Assembly: GCA_034440635.1 (NCBI GenBank)
Contig: JAOTON010001582.1
Coordinates: forward strand, 210,001 to 274,000
Source of the DNA: Lepas anatifera
Taxonomy: Eukaryota; Arthropoda; Thecostraca; Lepadidae
DNA: 64,000 nucleotides
Direction of reading: 5' to 3'
Positions 11,904 through 24,854 of this stretch are shown in pieces. Under the pieces are notes generated by a model. That model worked only from the letters and a program-made list of their open reading frames with translations. It did no database searches and was not told where the DNA came from. Position numbers and translations under genes: made by a program. Within the stretch, counting starts at the first letter, position 1, and each line of letters opens with the position of its first letter.

Positions 11904-13706
11904 TAACAGCCGAGAGAAATAAGTTTACCTTCGCTCAAGAGATCACCGGTGTTTATTGTCTTCTGCTGGAGGTGCCATGGCAATCAACAGCCAATCAAAG
12001 TTCAGCAATCAACAGCCAATCAAAATCGGGATCAGTCTTACTGCAAACAGCTGTTAGTGCTGAAGCTGCCATTATTTTGACATGCTCTAGAAAATTTGTA
12101 AAAATAATATTCTTCACTGGAGTTTTCGTAAAACGTCTGATGATTTCACAAATAAAAATATTTCAGCTTTCTGTTAAACCATATAAATTTTGTTGATACA
12201 GTTCTAAAATAGGTTATTTAGAGCTTCGAAAAAGTAATTTCTCCAATGCCCTGCATAGTAACTGTTGTGCCTGTTCAGCCCTGATGACGTAATGCTACCA
12301 AACAACTTGAACGGGGTCTGGTTTTTTGACACTATATCTAATCCTGAGTGCCCATACCAGCCACAGCTGCCATAGCCCATTTATATCTCGCGTAACGAAA
12401 TCATTCGAGATAATTGCGGTGTAGATAGAGAATGAACCCTTTTTCTCGACGACTTTAAACCAGAGTTCGTCACGGAACAAAAGATTCAGATCCAATTTAA
12501 TCCCTGTCCAAGGCCTCCCCGACAGACCCAGCCCAGTCCGTTTGCACGCCATGATCATCCACCCACATCTAGTCTGCATAAAAATACAACTAAATCAACG
12601 AGAATAGAAACCCATGCTCAGATTTCAAACTCTAAACTCTTTGACAAGTAAAAAGCAATCAAACTGCACCCGCGGAAGCTCAGCGGGTCCATGCGGAGAG
12701 TTTTAATCTATGGTGCGCCAGACTTTAACCTCAGTTATATCATTCTTGTCCCGAAGTACTGTCCCCCTTTAATATATAATATGGCACGGAATGGGTACTC
12801 ATACTTGTCTCCATCTTTGTTCTGCTCATGTTCAACGAGGAAGGTAAGAATGGCCGTCTCAAATTTGCCCTCCGGTGACGGGAATAAGTTGCGGTAGCTG
12901 AGTCATCTACGCACATTGTGGCTGACTTTCTATTTAGCGATCCAGTCTTATAAGATACCGATTTTTTAGGCCTAGCTCCTTGAATCCAAAACTAAAATAA
13001 CCCTTGAATCCTGAATGGATTGCGACTATTGATGAAACATTCGGGCAAAATATATAATTTATTTAGACATTTTTTGTTATTGAAATATTCCCTTCTTCAA
13101 AACCGAAATGTTGCAGAGGAGAAGTGGCAAATTGGTCGCAGGTCTCATCATAGACAACAGAACATAATTTAAGACGGGGCGAATATAGGCAAACACCCAA
13201 CCACAAAAATAACCAGAATGAAAAAGTGACCATTGCAATAACTCATGATATAGGTATAAATAGCCACTGTCTTTAATTTGCCATCTCGGATTCCACGTGT
13301 TCGAGAAAATAGCATGTCATCATCTGACGTGAATGTAAATTGTCTGAAATGGCTCAAAATCTTGGTCGGCTATTATGCGACCTACGTCAGATTTTGTTCT
13401 GATAAAATTATGGTCCTGAATAAGGCCCGTGTTGACCGTATGAACTTCTCTCAGAGGTACCGTACCTACATGCAGAACGTATCGGAAAATCATGTCAGCG
13501 TCGGAGTGGCTCCACAACTGACGATGGAACTTTGGCAGATCATTGGTCATTCCGAGACATATCTTCGAACAATGCTTGGAAATCCCTACTCATATGCATT
13601 TTCACTTGACAGCTATGACTTGCAGGCACTTGACCATCTGCCGCGGTGCGGGCGCCAGTTTCCTCTGTCGGAACTGTAGGTATGGAGAATGAGCTAGTGT
13701 TTGCAG
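11904..13706. other. Intergenic, no gene assigned
   Basis: The longest frame is 13278-13679 (+, 133 codons), without ATG at its first codon and with no recognisable domain; it ends just before the MITE pair at 13715. A direct repeat AATCAACAGCCAATCAAA occurs twice near 11980-12023. Nothing else is supported. Confidence 0.4.
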
Positions 13707-13714
13707 GCGTTCGG

Positions 13715-13941
13715 CATAAGCGTCGGAAAAGGGGGCAGGGGGCCTGTCCCCAGTTTTTGGCAAACAATTTCCTGATCTCAGTCAAAATGAGAGACAACCG
13801 GACATCCTTATAACCAGCCGCTGCGGAAGGCAACGAGGAGTCCAAATTCGAACAGTTTTTCGTCTTGACGTGGAATGTTGTTTGTCATCATCAGGTCGGA
13901 ATTTGGCTGCCCCCACTTTTTTGCCGGTGGCGACGCTTATG
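13715..13941 (-). mobile_element. hAT MITE, family V, copy 1
   Basis: A 227-bp element with termini CATAAGCGTCGG and GCGACGCTTATG, flanked by GCGTTCGG (13707-13714 and 13942-13949). It is homologous, in reverse orientation, to 29261-29491. The interior is non-coding. Its right target duplication is shared with the element that follows immediately. Confidence 0.8.
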
Positions 13942-13949
13942 GCGTTCGG

Positions 13950-14228
13950 CAGGGGCGTAACCAAGGGGGGCGGCAGGGACAGCTGCCTCTACCTGAGGGC
14001 CCGAAGGCCCTCCTGAGGACACGAGCCGCGCGAAGCGCGGCTCGCCCGCACTATGCTCTGTGGCCAAATTTGGCATTTTATACCAGACAGGGGCCTCTTA
14101 AGCCCTCTTCAGCACTCTATTCTATAACAAGGAGGGCCCTTTTTACCCATCAGGGCCCTTTTGGTGCTGTCGCAAGGGCCCTTTTCGGGGTGCCTCCCTC
14201 CCTGAGCGAAATCCTGGCTACGCCCCTG
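13950..14228 (+). mobile_element. hAT MITE, family U, copy 1
   Basis: A 279-bp element with termini CAGGGGCGTAACC and GCTACGCCCCTG and target duplication GCGTTCGG (13942-13949, 14229-14236). The interior has a GC-rich palindrome (CCGCGCGAAGCGCGG) near 14028. A reverse-oriented copy lies at 57113-57394. Confidence 0.85.
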
Positions 14229-14550
14229 GCGTTCGGTACGGGTATGTCTTACGAATAGACCACTCAACCTAGAGACATAAATAATGATAAATTTTGCTGG
14301 GAGTATGGGCTGTATACTGAGTGGACGAGTCCATCGTGTCCTATATCCACGATGCCTTTGTGAGCGGTGAGCCTTGCGTGTTACAAGCCTTTAGAGCAGC
14401 TCGCACGTGAACCCAAAGCGGGGAGTGAATTTACTAAGCTTATTCAGAATGGAGATAGCATGACTTAACGTGGGCTGAACTCCTGCGCTAGGAGTTCTCG
14501 CTCTCTGTAGAGACATGTCCTGTCTGAGACGGTGGGATAGACTTATTTAG

Positions 14551-15372
14551 CACGCGCATTGACAGAGGCGGGTACCCGCTGCCCTCGGTTTTTTTAGAAA
14601 AATTAGATACGGCGGCGCGTAGCGCCGCCGTACTTGATATACCTCTTCTCTGATCATGTTTACAACTTAGGAAAAATTTTTAAGGCTGGGTCATCTCAGG
14701 TCAGATCACTAGTGCAGATCAAGTGACTTGACCTCAAACAAGTTTAGGATTGGATAAGTTAGAACTGGGCGAAACTATCAGATTGAAACCAGTGTCACGT
14801 AATGGGCCTACCGAGTTCTACAAAATATGTTCTGATATTTCTTATATCGATGACCAAAGGTCAGGTACGAGCCATGACCTCTGCGTTGGAAAAACATGAG
14901 AAAATGATTTAAACTTAACAACTTGGAAATTAATGGTTTAGAGCGTTTATTTAAACGGCATTAGGTTTTTCTCATCCTTGCAGTTTTAATGATATGCATT
15001 TTGACCTAACTTGACTTTGACCTGACCTCAGGTCAGGTCAAATCCTAAATTTGACCTGGTTTGACATAGCAAGACTATATTATTTATCATTCGATTCGGC
15101 TTGCTACGAAGATTTCAGTAGTTTAGATTGTTTTGCTCTTTCTTTACAAGTTCAGATGCAATGACTGAAAACCTTCATCTACATGCTATTCCGATTGTGG
15201 CATACCTGTAGTGACCTTAAATGTGCCCTGACCAAATAATGGTTTGTAATTGTGCATAGAAAATTAATTGGATGGGCTATCCAACGCGATTTACCGTTTT
15301 TCGCTATCTAGCGTGGTTCTCGAGATCTTAGGGGTAAAGCGAAGGTGGCTGAGACCCCCGTCAATGCGCGTG
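14551..15372 (+). mobile_element. TTAA-flanked element, AGGTCA-rich, copy A
   Basis: An 822-bp element. Termini CACGCGCATTGAC and its inverse are next to TTAG (14547-14550) and TTAA (15373-15376). The interior has many TGACCT/AGGTCA hexamers and a block starting TTTAAGGCTGGGTCATCTCAG shared with copies near 24.2, 35.5 and 60.2 kb. No coding capacity. The TTAA target suggests a piggyBac-like origin. Confidence 0.65.
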
Positions 15373-15376
15373 TTAA

Positions 15377-16024
15377 TGGACATTGGATAGGCCTGCCTTC
15401 TAGAAATTTGACGTTAATTTCCGAAATCCCAATGCTGAGAACCGATTTTCGTCCTGGCTGAAACCTTTTACGGGACTCACTGGGTATGTTCTGGGACCAC
15501 TGGGGACGGGCATAATGTGAGGCTGTTGGTTGAATCTTATGTCGACCTTACCCAGTTATATACCTCATAAAGAGTTGTTTTGATTCGAAACATATCTGAT
15601 TCGATTAAGCCGTAAGCACAGCAATAAAGTGAACCAATCAAGAAATATGGTTGTGGACTTCAAAATATTGTGTTAGACAACCGGAAGAATTTCGATGCCC
15701 CTAAGATTTGCGACTGTCCTCATTCAAGCACGCTCTCAATCTAACCTGCAATCTTCAATGCCGTATTTTTCTGTCGGGACCATTTTCGTTTCATGGGGAT
15801 GCCCGGGAATTGCCCATGAAATTTAAAAATAGTGTTAAAATATCATTCGTTTTTTGTTTTTTGTTTGATTGTTCTAAGGACTTCAAGGAAACTAGTTTTG
15901 CGCAGTTCATTAGATCTGTTGGGGAAGGCTAAAACGCACTTTAAATCAAATTGTTACCTTTTGATATGGTAGTTGTTCCAAAATATTGGCATTCCAATCA
16001 TTTTAAAGTCCTCCTCCCTGGCGA
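15377..16024. other. Intergenic, nothing recognised
   Basis: Between two repeat elements. No gene or repeat family was recognised. Confidence 0.4.
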
Positions 16025-16227
16025 CAGGCGGATCCGGAATCTTCGGTGGGGGGGGGACCGGACCAGAGAGGCACCACTTTTTGGCGAGAAAACCTGTCGG
16101 GTATGCGCTAAATCCTATCGCGGGTGCACCGGGGGAGGGGGAGGAAGTGAAATTTGGGGGCGCCGAGGGCCGATCGGGGTGAAGAAAGTGTCTCCACTAG
16201 CCTCCTTCCCCTTCCTATGCCCCTGAC
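16025..16227 (+). mobile_element. Decayed family W MITE
   Basis: The left end reads CAGGCGGATCCGG and the interior retains G-rich blocks and TTTTGGCGAGAAAACC like the copy at 21138. The right end has lost GGATCC and reads CCTATGCCCCTG. No target duplication is clear. Confidence 0.4.
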
Positions 16228-16255
16228 CACAGCACATTGATCTATTCTTACATTT

Positions 16256-16641
16256 ATGTTCGCGTCTGCATCAGCTTTGGTTCAGCTGGGAGGCAGTTGT
16301 GCCCCACAGTGCGCCGGGCTCCCTCGTCGCGGCCGCCGCCGTCTCCGGCGCTGGATCAGAAGCTCAGTCTCGTACGGGCAAGGAGAGCGAAGGCGCGCCG
16401 CCGCCTGCACGGGGCCACGCGCGTTAGAGAGCGGAGTTGCCGGCCAGTGGCGTCGCGCAACAGAAGAGAGAGAGGAGTGCAGCTGTGCTCGTGGCGGGCG
16501 ACTGTGACAGTAGTGCTCTGAGAGCGTGACAAAGAAACGGGGAGACGAGGAAGGTGTAGTGGGCTGCTGGAGGACTGCTGGAGAGCGTGACATTTCAACA
16601 TTTCTGTCATCACTTCTAATTAAGCAACGACTGAGTGGCTG
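16256..16641 (+). promoter_or_regulatory. Candidate CpG-rich promoter and non-coding first exon
   Basis: A CpG-dense patch (about 16300-16450) contains TCAGTC, an arthropod-type initiator, with its A at 16366. The transcript downstream would run to GGCTG followed by GTAAGTG at 16642, an excellent 5' splice site. No long ATG-initiated frame crosses the donor. It is the nearest such structure upstream of the reductase gene, whose first coding exon has a CAG just before the ATG (24655-24657), so it could be a 5'UTR exon joined over an ~8-kb intron. The link is inference. Confidence 0.35.
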
Positions 16642-19600
16642 GTAAGTGATAGGGAGGGTCTTATACCTTCGCACGCTCGCCTTTTGCAGATGCGTTGTTA
16701 AGAATTTGTTTCCGTCGTTGCCTTTGCGACCCGCTCATGCTTAAACTGGGTACGATGTTTTACATGTATGCTTAACCTAGTGGTAGTTGGACCCAAAAGA
16801 ATCATGTTTTTATGAACCAGGCTCGTTTGGTAATCACGGCTGAACGGTCTGCTATTCTATGTTCACACTTACGAGCGTGGATTTTTTATCTTTGGGGTGA
16901 CGGGGCACCGCGAAAGAAACGTCGAAGTAGTGTTGAAACATAATTTACATTTTTGCGTTTCTCATTTCTAATGACTTTTAATTGGTCTTATTCAGTTCAG
17001 CAGACCTGTGTGAAGCCTAAAACAAACTTTATATGTTACTATCACCATGAAATATGGTGGTTCTTGACTGAGTTTCAAATTTGGGCACTTCCAGTCATTT
17101 AAAAAATTCACACATCTAATTACGGTAGTGGTTGTAGGATAGATGGAATTAACTGATGTTTCTCGATCAGTTTTTGACTGGCGAAGTACGATAAGTTCAG
17201 CGTGAGTCGAAACATTTCCCCGGAAGAACCGGGAGACAAAGCCATAATTTTCTTCATTGGTTGGACATATTCGACACAATTTGTGTTACCATTTGCATAC
17301 TGCAGCAATATTGTGTTTAAATCAGTTTGAAACAGCACTATTTGCCGTCAACAGTTGGATTAATTGTTTCTGTTGCGGTCTGGCGAGACAGGGCGTAGTA
17401 GGAATATTGAACATTGATTTAAGCGTGCCTTTGCGGAAGCGCTGCAGAGGCAGGTTGGGTCCGTTGAAACCTGAATGCAGCACTTCCGTCACTGGTAGCG
17501 TGCGATTAGGTGCACCCAGATAAGAAAGGGCTCCGCTGGAATCGGTCTGAGAATCACGGCTTAATTGGTTTGCTGCTCGGTGGCCCACATAGTGATCTAT
17601 CTGTGTGAGATTGGTCGAGGTCACGTTCCGCGACGGATCGGCAGCCCCAGTAGCTGGTATCGTGAAGGCCAGTTTAAAGCGAGGGTGGGAGCTGATCTCC
17701 GCAGCAAGTTGTCTCAAGCGCGTAGACATTTGGTAGGATTTTAGTATCAGCATGGCTACTGGTTGGGTCAAGGAGAAGCACCAGTGTGCCAGGAAAGGGA
17801 TGCCTGTGGTGATGTTCTGAACAGAGATGCAGCAGACTGCCGGAGGGGATGTTGGTCGCCTGAGCTGGGGTCGGGACCGAACAGTGGAAGACCAAGCCGA
17901 CCCTGAGGCCAGCGGAGCCTATCCGAGGCGTTGGTCATGGGGACTCTCATTTGTATTCATTCTTATTCGTATTAATTTGTGCTCATTATAACTCGTATCA
18001 GTATAGTGACGTTCTGGTTGTTCTACTACCGTGGTCGCCATGTTCTGAGCATTGGAGAGCCAGAGTCGACGATCACTGCTCAGGAGCATCAGCCCTGCCT
18101 AATATGGCGCACCCACACACATAGATGCTCATGGCACACTAAGGCAGGTACACACACCTGCTTCGGTCGGAGACCGCCTGCCATGAGTGATGGTGTCTGA
18201 TTCCAGCGTTAGAACGACCGCGCGGTGCGCCCACCACGGCTGGAAGTTCGGCGGCGTCAGGCGCCTGCCTGCTGCCCAGGTGACTGTCGCTGCCGCGCCG
18301 GTGGGCACCGGCCGGCTGAGCAGGCTCAAGGTCGCCAACTCGGGCCGTGACAGAACGCCCTCCCCTCTCACTGGCGCCGATCGCCGGCTGCTGCGGTGCT
18401 CTGATTCGGATACCTCACCCTGTTTTGGAGTGATTAGCTATGTGACACCAACCGCGTTGGCTCTTTGCAGTTTTTCTTATTTGAAGGGTTTTATAGGCGT
18501 GTTCTATGAGCAACCGATGCATAGGGTGAAGGAGTAGCGGAAATTTCCCTTTCGAGACCTCACCAAAGCCAGTGATACACTTCGATTGCATTCACCGTGT
18601 CAGGAGACGCGCCTGGCCTATGACATGTCCTAGTTGTCTCCACGCATAACGTAGATGAGGGCAATGTAGAGTGACGCCGGGTGCGATGACGCCACCTCGC
18701 GTCCTCCACCTTTCTAGCCGCCGGCTCTGGACCTCAGATTGGCTGCACCACCAGGGTGCGACCGAAATTCTCTGTATGCGAAATGGAAGCGCATCTACTG
18801 AATAGCAGACTTCTGCTACTCGCTTCAAGGTTAGGCATTGCTAGGGTCATGGTGTCTTCCTTCTCGCGGTTGCCGCTCGCGTTTGCATAACACCTCCCGG
18901 TCCCACAGGGCACGTGCCCGGCCCCAAGTGGTTGGCCTCTGGCCCTATGGTGGGGTGGTTCGACCCAGCTGAGGGCACAGCTCGTGCGGCGACCTTGACC
19001 CTGTGACCTGTGCCTGGGAGTGCCTGCGAGCGGGAACTTGGCGTCAGTGTGCTGAAATGGTGCTGACGACAGGGATGGGCGGTGCCGGGGCTGTGCCGCC
19101 GCCCCGTAGTGCGCAATTAAATGATAAGCCGCCCTGGCGGATCCCATCCGTCTCACCCGGAGATCATTTTGGTGCGCACAGGCGGAGGGTTTGCAAACTG
19201 CATAAGTCGACAATAAACGTTTTGTCTTGCCCTCAATTTTGCTCAGTTTTTATCTGTCCGCCGGGGAATGAATGCGCTGAATCGTGTGGAATGCCATGAC
19301 CCTTTCACTTTCCTAAATTGAACCTGGCTGTGCTACGCGAGGTATGGGCTCAGTTACCTACTTATATCAATTTATATCCCCCAAATTTGAAACATAAAAC
19401 ATTGTAGTAAGGTCTACCTGAGGTTGAAAATGGTATTTTTGTGCATAACCGTGCCTTGATTGCCTTGGTCAAAGCTGCAAGGTTAGTTAATTAAGGACTT
19501 CTCTTGAAGTGTTCTCTGCCTGACACATTTGCCCGCCCCTAAACTTTGTGGGAGAATTTATCGTTTGTAGGTGAGGCTGGACTACTTTATTGTATCAAAG

Positions 19601-21137
19601 CAATGGGGAGGCTATTTCAAGTGATGGATCGCGAACTGTTTTAAGACTTGCGAGTGAATGGTCGTGGCTATGGCGGGAAGGCCGAGCCAAGGATGTTGGG
19701 GATTCACGGGGTGCGTGAAGAAGGCTGCCTCATGACGGTAGGCGAAGGCCCCATCGAATTGGGGAAACCACCCGAGCTTCATAGGTCGTTGAAGAGCATA
19801 ACGCCATTTATAAGCACACAATGTGTAGCATTTATGTCTCATTGTTGTACTGAACCAAAAAATAAGTATAATGCATTGGTGCCAATTTGTCCCCAAAGCC
19901 AGTCAATTCGTTCCATCCAATACGCCCATTCATCAATCGGCAAAATAATATGCACTTGACAATTCGGTCCACCCAAAACTTCACCTCGTCGATCGGTAGA
20001 GGAGTGATCGGCACTCCGCATGTATTGAGTCACGCCTGAGCTAATCTCCAGACCGCGTGCGGACCGCACAGGTGATGTGTCACATCACCAGTGTCAGTAA
20101 CAGTGATAGTAACAGCCCCAGGCTGTTGCCTCTGACCTTAATGCGTTCGGTGAGAACGCAGCTGAAAGTGAAGTGACTCGGGAGTAAACGGACCGACGAG
20201 TGGATGGTACACACCTGGCATTTCCCTGACTGGAACAGTAGTGTGAGCTCTGGGTACGTGCTTGTATGACGCAAATGATGTAATTTTGGCATCTTGGTAA
20301 CTTTGTATGGGAGGAAAGACTTGATTGATCTCAAACAATGTAGGTGTGTCTTGAACCGAAACCAGGAGCAAGGGAAAACCTGAACAGTTAAGAGCTATCG
20401 TTATTTGCGAAAATCGAATAGAAATGGTTAAAGGAACTTGGACAAAAATAATGACTTATGAGTGGCGAACAAAAATAATGACTTAAAAGTGGCGAACAAA
20501 GACTCCCGGATTAATCCTGATTTGCCTTGCTTATCAATTTCGACATAAGTTAACTTAGAACCACCTTTCAACACTCACAGAGGGCCGACTCTGTACAGCA
20601 CATTTCTTCACCGAGGCAACTTTGCTGCGCTAATTCTACGCACCATTAGGTATTGAGACACGCGGTGGTGAGGGGATGCCTTTTTATTTCCGTCGGGAAG
20701 TGACTTGCTCGACAGACTCTCAGTTCCCAACGGGACCGGGGTGGCCGTCACAGCCACGCCAGTTCGTGAATTGTCGTGGTCAGTGTACCGTCCCGCCCTC
20801 CTCCGTGCCTCTGGGGACCTTGGACAGGGGGCCAGCCCCCGAGCGGGGTACAGCTCTCCGAGGCGAGCGGGCGGGGTAGCTACAGCATGGTTTAGAGGCC
20901 ATCAGCGTCACAGGCCCGCTGACTCAGACCCGGCCCTGGAGCGTGAGGCAGTCACCAGCCTCGAACAGAGGTGGGGCTGCAGCCACTGTCACCACACTTT
21001 AACCTCTCCGCCCAGCTTTTGGCTTACGATGTATTATTTGTAGGAAACAAGGTATCTCCGTAATGAGATTCCAATTGAGTTAGCACTCTAAAAGAGGGAT
21101 GCCGCGGGAAACTCCCTGAATTATATTTCGTTCGACG
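16642..21137. other. No gene assigned; GC-rich patches
   Basis: Contains GC-rich stretches near 18200-18400, 18890-19130 and 20700-20960. Frames of up to 159 codons on both strands (for example 18734-19213 minus and 17322-17771 minus) look like by-products of composition; none has a recognised domain. If the candidate first exon at 16.3 kb is real, this is intron. Confidence 0.4.
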
Positions 21138-21419
21138 CATGGGTGGATCCAGGGTCTCCGGTGGGGGGAGCACATTGTCGCGGGGAGGTCAATAACCGGA
21201 CCAGAGGGCGCCACTTTTGGGCGGAAAACCTTATCAGGCGGATGCCAAATTCTATCGCGGGGGTGTCGATACTCCCAACATAGGAGAGAGGGGAGGAAGC
21301 ATCATTTCAAGGGGAGCAACATCGACCTTTCAGGGGAGCGCCGTTGCCATTTCAGGGGGCGCCAGGGGTCAATCGAGGGGGGTAAGTGTGCCCTTACCTC
21401 ACCCGTGGATCCGCCTTTG
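21138..21419 (+). mobile_element. hAT MITE, family W, copy at 21 kb
   Basis: A 282-bp element with termini CATGGGTGGATCCAGG and GTGGATCCGCCTTTG. The flanking 8-mers are GTTCGACG and TTTCGACG (one mismatch). The interior is more diverged than in the copies at 11.6 and 39.6 kb. Confidence 0.7.
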
Positions 21420-21427
21420 TTTCGACG

Positions 21428-23673
21428 AACAACTTACCTTTTGTGGATAATTACGCATTTTCAGAGCTTAATCCTTATCGCCAGAGCCCCTTTGTGCCCT
21501 TCTCTGCGCGCAACAAGTGTACGCAATTGTTGGTGTGCTGTTGGGGACCCTCGCAGACTCACCAGATTTTGGAGGCGATCATATTCTGCAAACGGTGAAT
21601 GCTTGTACAAGCGGATTATGAAACCGGGATTTGCTAGAAATGCTTTACAAGACGGGTGGTCTCATTTCGAACCCCATAAACGTGCTATTCCCTCGGTTTC
21701 ACCACCTACGAATATGTTTTTTTTGTAATATGAACCATCTCCCACTTTTAAGTGCATCTTGTTCAAGTTATTGCCCGGCAGGACAGTTGAAAGACATTGC
21801 AAGGAAGCTCGACCTCTTGGATCAGCTTCTCAGCAAAGGTCCCAAAGAATTTTCCGTAGAAACTCCGACCTCATCATCATACTGAGCCATTACCGTGCTA
21901 ACGGGTAAATTTGAACGTCGATGCTCGAACCTCCACAAAGCAAGAGATTACCGCTCATCTCCTTCCCTCTCCTGTTTCCAGCTAAGTAAATGTTGAGCGC
22001 TAGGGCGGCTCAGTCCAACGGGTCCCAGGCCTTGTCATTCTCTGCTACTGCGGATGTTTACTGCACAGAACGCGGGAGCCTTTCCACCAGATGAGCCACC
22101 AAGGAGACTTAATTTCGTGAGGAAGTGGCCCTAATCTGGCGTAAGTTTTCATGCTGGATCATAGGAATGCAGTAGCTGAAATCCTATCGCATTCCTGTGG
22201 TGTAGGTCAGACTCATGCTTATAAGAGTTATGCAGAGGTAATTATAGTCTGGGTTTAGCGACACACAAACCACCAACGTCATGCGGCGCCGCCATCTGCA
22301 CCCTGCTAGAAGGGTTCTAGAGGATTCCTTCACACTTATTAAAGAAAACTCGCCGGGAATCGAACCAAGGGCCTATGTCTGAGGAGACACATGCTATGTC
22401 CAGCGAGCCGCCCATCCCCATGCCAGACGGATGCTGTACAGTTGCAAAAGTTTCACGTTCTGCTTGGTATTGCGAGTACCTAACCGTGTTGGCTGATCCA
22501 GGACAGTCGCTGACGGTTTAAAACTCTAACTTACGGCATTATTCAATCCGTCCCGGGGAGTGTCATGTTTGCAGCAAACCCACAGGGCTTCACAAGACGT
22601 CCCTTCCGTAGGTGGGGCTTCTAACGGATCATTCTGAATTAATAAGATTGTCTAGAATGGTGAAGTAAACCACACAGTTTCTTTAATGTATTATGTAGTC
22701 GTGAGCAGTGCGTAGAACTGTTCTTCAGAGACCGCCAGAGCGACTGAGTTGCTGCGCTTGAGAAGAAAGTACCATTTTCTCGAAAGGTTCCTGGCTTTAT
22801 TTAGTTTAATTTTTGGCAAGGTCTGGCATGCTGCACGCTCTGGTAATTAACAGGCTGCCCTGATTTCCTCCTGGAAGTGCTGACACATTATCAAACAAAG
22901 GGATACCATTGCTTTGCATTACCTTTGTCTCAGTGGTTTACCTTGGAGACAACAGCCCGACAAGTCGCTAGCGTTTGATCTGCCATTAACTGGTGTTTAC
23001 CGCCGCCGATCAGAAGGTCAACTCAATCTGACTTTCGATTCATGTGTTAAGGGGTCTGTGGGCCGGACGGAACCCAGTCACGGCGACTATTGTGCGCTGC
23101 CTTGTTTTGCATTACTCATTTATTAAGATAACAAATAATATATAAATGAAAACCCAATGCGCCTATTCCAAATGAATAATATCCGGGTGCAGAGGATTTA
23201 GAGGGGTCATGTGCAGCACCCCTCCCCAGTCCATCGCGAGTAAAGCACGGGTCCTTACATAGCTTGTTGGATTGGTCCCAGTGGTGGATCAGGTTGGAGG
23301 AACATTGGGAGCCATTTCCGTTGAACGGGCTGATTGCTTGGAAATCATATCAATATTTTCAGTTATGTTTGCCCGTTTAGATTTGGCTACAGTGACATTG
23401 CATAGCCTTATGCTGTTGTCTAACTGATCCCCCAAATCACGCCCAACAGGGTGAGAGTTGGTGACGCCCTGTGACCCTGGCATTTCGTGCGTCGTTAAAC
23501 CCCAACAATTCAGTATTACTATACTGCTGTCTGGGTCCTCCATATACCGTCGCCCCCGACTAAAATCCGGTTGTATCCTCTGAATCATACCTTGGAAGGC
23601 ACCAAATCCGAATTATTTCACTCATAAGAGGAACTTCATCTAACATGGTTAGTGCAGAAATGTGAAAACGCTA
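21428..23673. other. No gene assigned
   Basis: Contains the tRNA-like segment listed separately. Otherwise no gene or recognised repeat. Confidence 0.4.
22336..22410 (-). repeat. tRNA-like segment, probable SINE head or tRNA pseudogene
   Basis: On the minus strand a perfect internal B box GGTTCGATTCC is preceded by a weak A-box-like stretch (GGCTCGCTGGACA) at about the right spacing. The acceptor stem halves do not pair, so a functional tRNA is unlikely. Confidence 0.35.
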
Positions 23674-23677
23674 TTAA

Positions 23678-24345
23678 CACGTGCACTGCGGGGGTCTGAG
23701 CCACCTTCGCTTTGACGTGGGAGGGTACCCCCGTCCTAAGATCTCGAGAACCATGCTAGATAGCTAACAACGGATAGCGAAAGACTTTGAATAGCCCATT
23801 CAAATCTCTGTAGAAAACATGCGTACAATTTTTTTGTCAGGTCACATTTAAGGTTACTAGAGGTAAAGACATGTCACCATAGGGATAACATGGAAATGAT
23901 GGTTTTTCAGTAATTACATCTGCACTAGTAGATATAGACTAAAACAGACTACACAGTTCGAATCCTCGTAGCAAACCAAATCGAATGATATATAATATGA
24001 CCTTGCTAGATCCCATTTGTCCCATGTATTTCCAATGGAGTGATCATGGCTCGTACATGACCGTAGGTCATCGATATCGAAAATCCCGAACAATATTTTG
24101 TAGTGCCCAGTAGGCCCATCATGTGATATGAATTTTCGATCCAAGGATGAACCCCGTTCTTACTTATAGGTACTATCTTAAAAATTTTTTAGCGGTGAGG
24201 TCACTCAACCTGCAATAGTGACCTGACTTGAAATGATCTGGACCTACAATGATGTCAACAATTATAAAAACGATCAGAAAAATTATGTCTCCGAAAAAAC
24301 CCAAGGGTGACGGTTACCCGCCCCCTCCCCCACCATCAATTCGTG
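23678..24345 (-). mobile_element. TTAA-flanked element, AGGTCA-rich, copy B
   Basis: Starts at CACGTGCACTG next to TTAA (23674-23677) and is a reverse-oriented relative of the copy at 14551-15372: GGGGGTCTGAGCCACCTTCG, AAGATCTCGAGAACCATG and the CCTTACTGACCT-type blocks correspond. The right end near 24345 is degenerate. Non-coding. Confidence 0.6.
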
Positions 24346-24660
24346 TTGTTAGTATGGTGGAAACCGATTCCTTGCCGTCTAACAGGCCCACTCCTTCCTC
24401 CATGGGCTTAAACCAAACTTGTTCTCTAGCGTAGACATTGCTTCACATTTTACACTCGATCGGCAAACAACGTGAATGTTGTAATTTCATTTATGTCTTT
24501 TCTATGCTTGCTATTTTAGAACGCACTTCACTGCTACTGCTCGTCAGCTCACTATAACTGCGGACCCCCTAAATCCTCATTCACGTGCAGTTCGTCCTTT
24601 CACCAGCTGTCACGTGACCTTGTCAGCTGACCCCCGGCGTGTAACGCTGTGCCGCAGGCG

Positions 24661-24854
24661 ATGTGGCGGCGCCGGAGGACGCCGGTGGCGGTGCTGGCGG
24701 CGGTTCTGCTGTGCCAGGCAGCCGCCTTCCAGATGGGCGCCCCGGACGCAGCCTGTGTGGAGATGACGCCGGCGCACACGGGATTCTCCCCGCAGCCGGG
24801 GCTCACCCCCTACCGCATCATCGTCTCCAATACCACCCTGCAGCAGGGCAAACG
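24661..24854 (+). CDS. FRRS1-like exon 1: signal peptide and start of Reeler domain
   Basis: Begins at the ATG at 24661. Residues 1-22 have an Arg-rich start and a hydrophobic core ending in three alanines, a secretory signal. The mature part has the Reeler opening (Ala-Cys-x-x-Met-x-Pro-x-His near 31-39, then Pro-Tyr-Arg-Ile). The exon ends within an Arg codon (phase 2) at CG followed by GTCAGT, a donor with C at +3. That donor is the first copy of a 37-bp tandem array. CAG at 24655-24657 could be an acceptor for an upstream 5'UTR exon. Confidence 0.78.

Noticed and set aside
18129..19213. Overlapping GC-rich frames on both strands
   Set aside because: Composition-driven; no domain, no consistent splice structure.
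22336..22410. Functional tRNA gene on the minus strand
   Set aside because: The B box is perfect but acceptor stem halves do not pair and the anticodon arm is poor; listed as a tRNA-like repeat.
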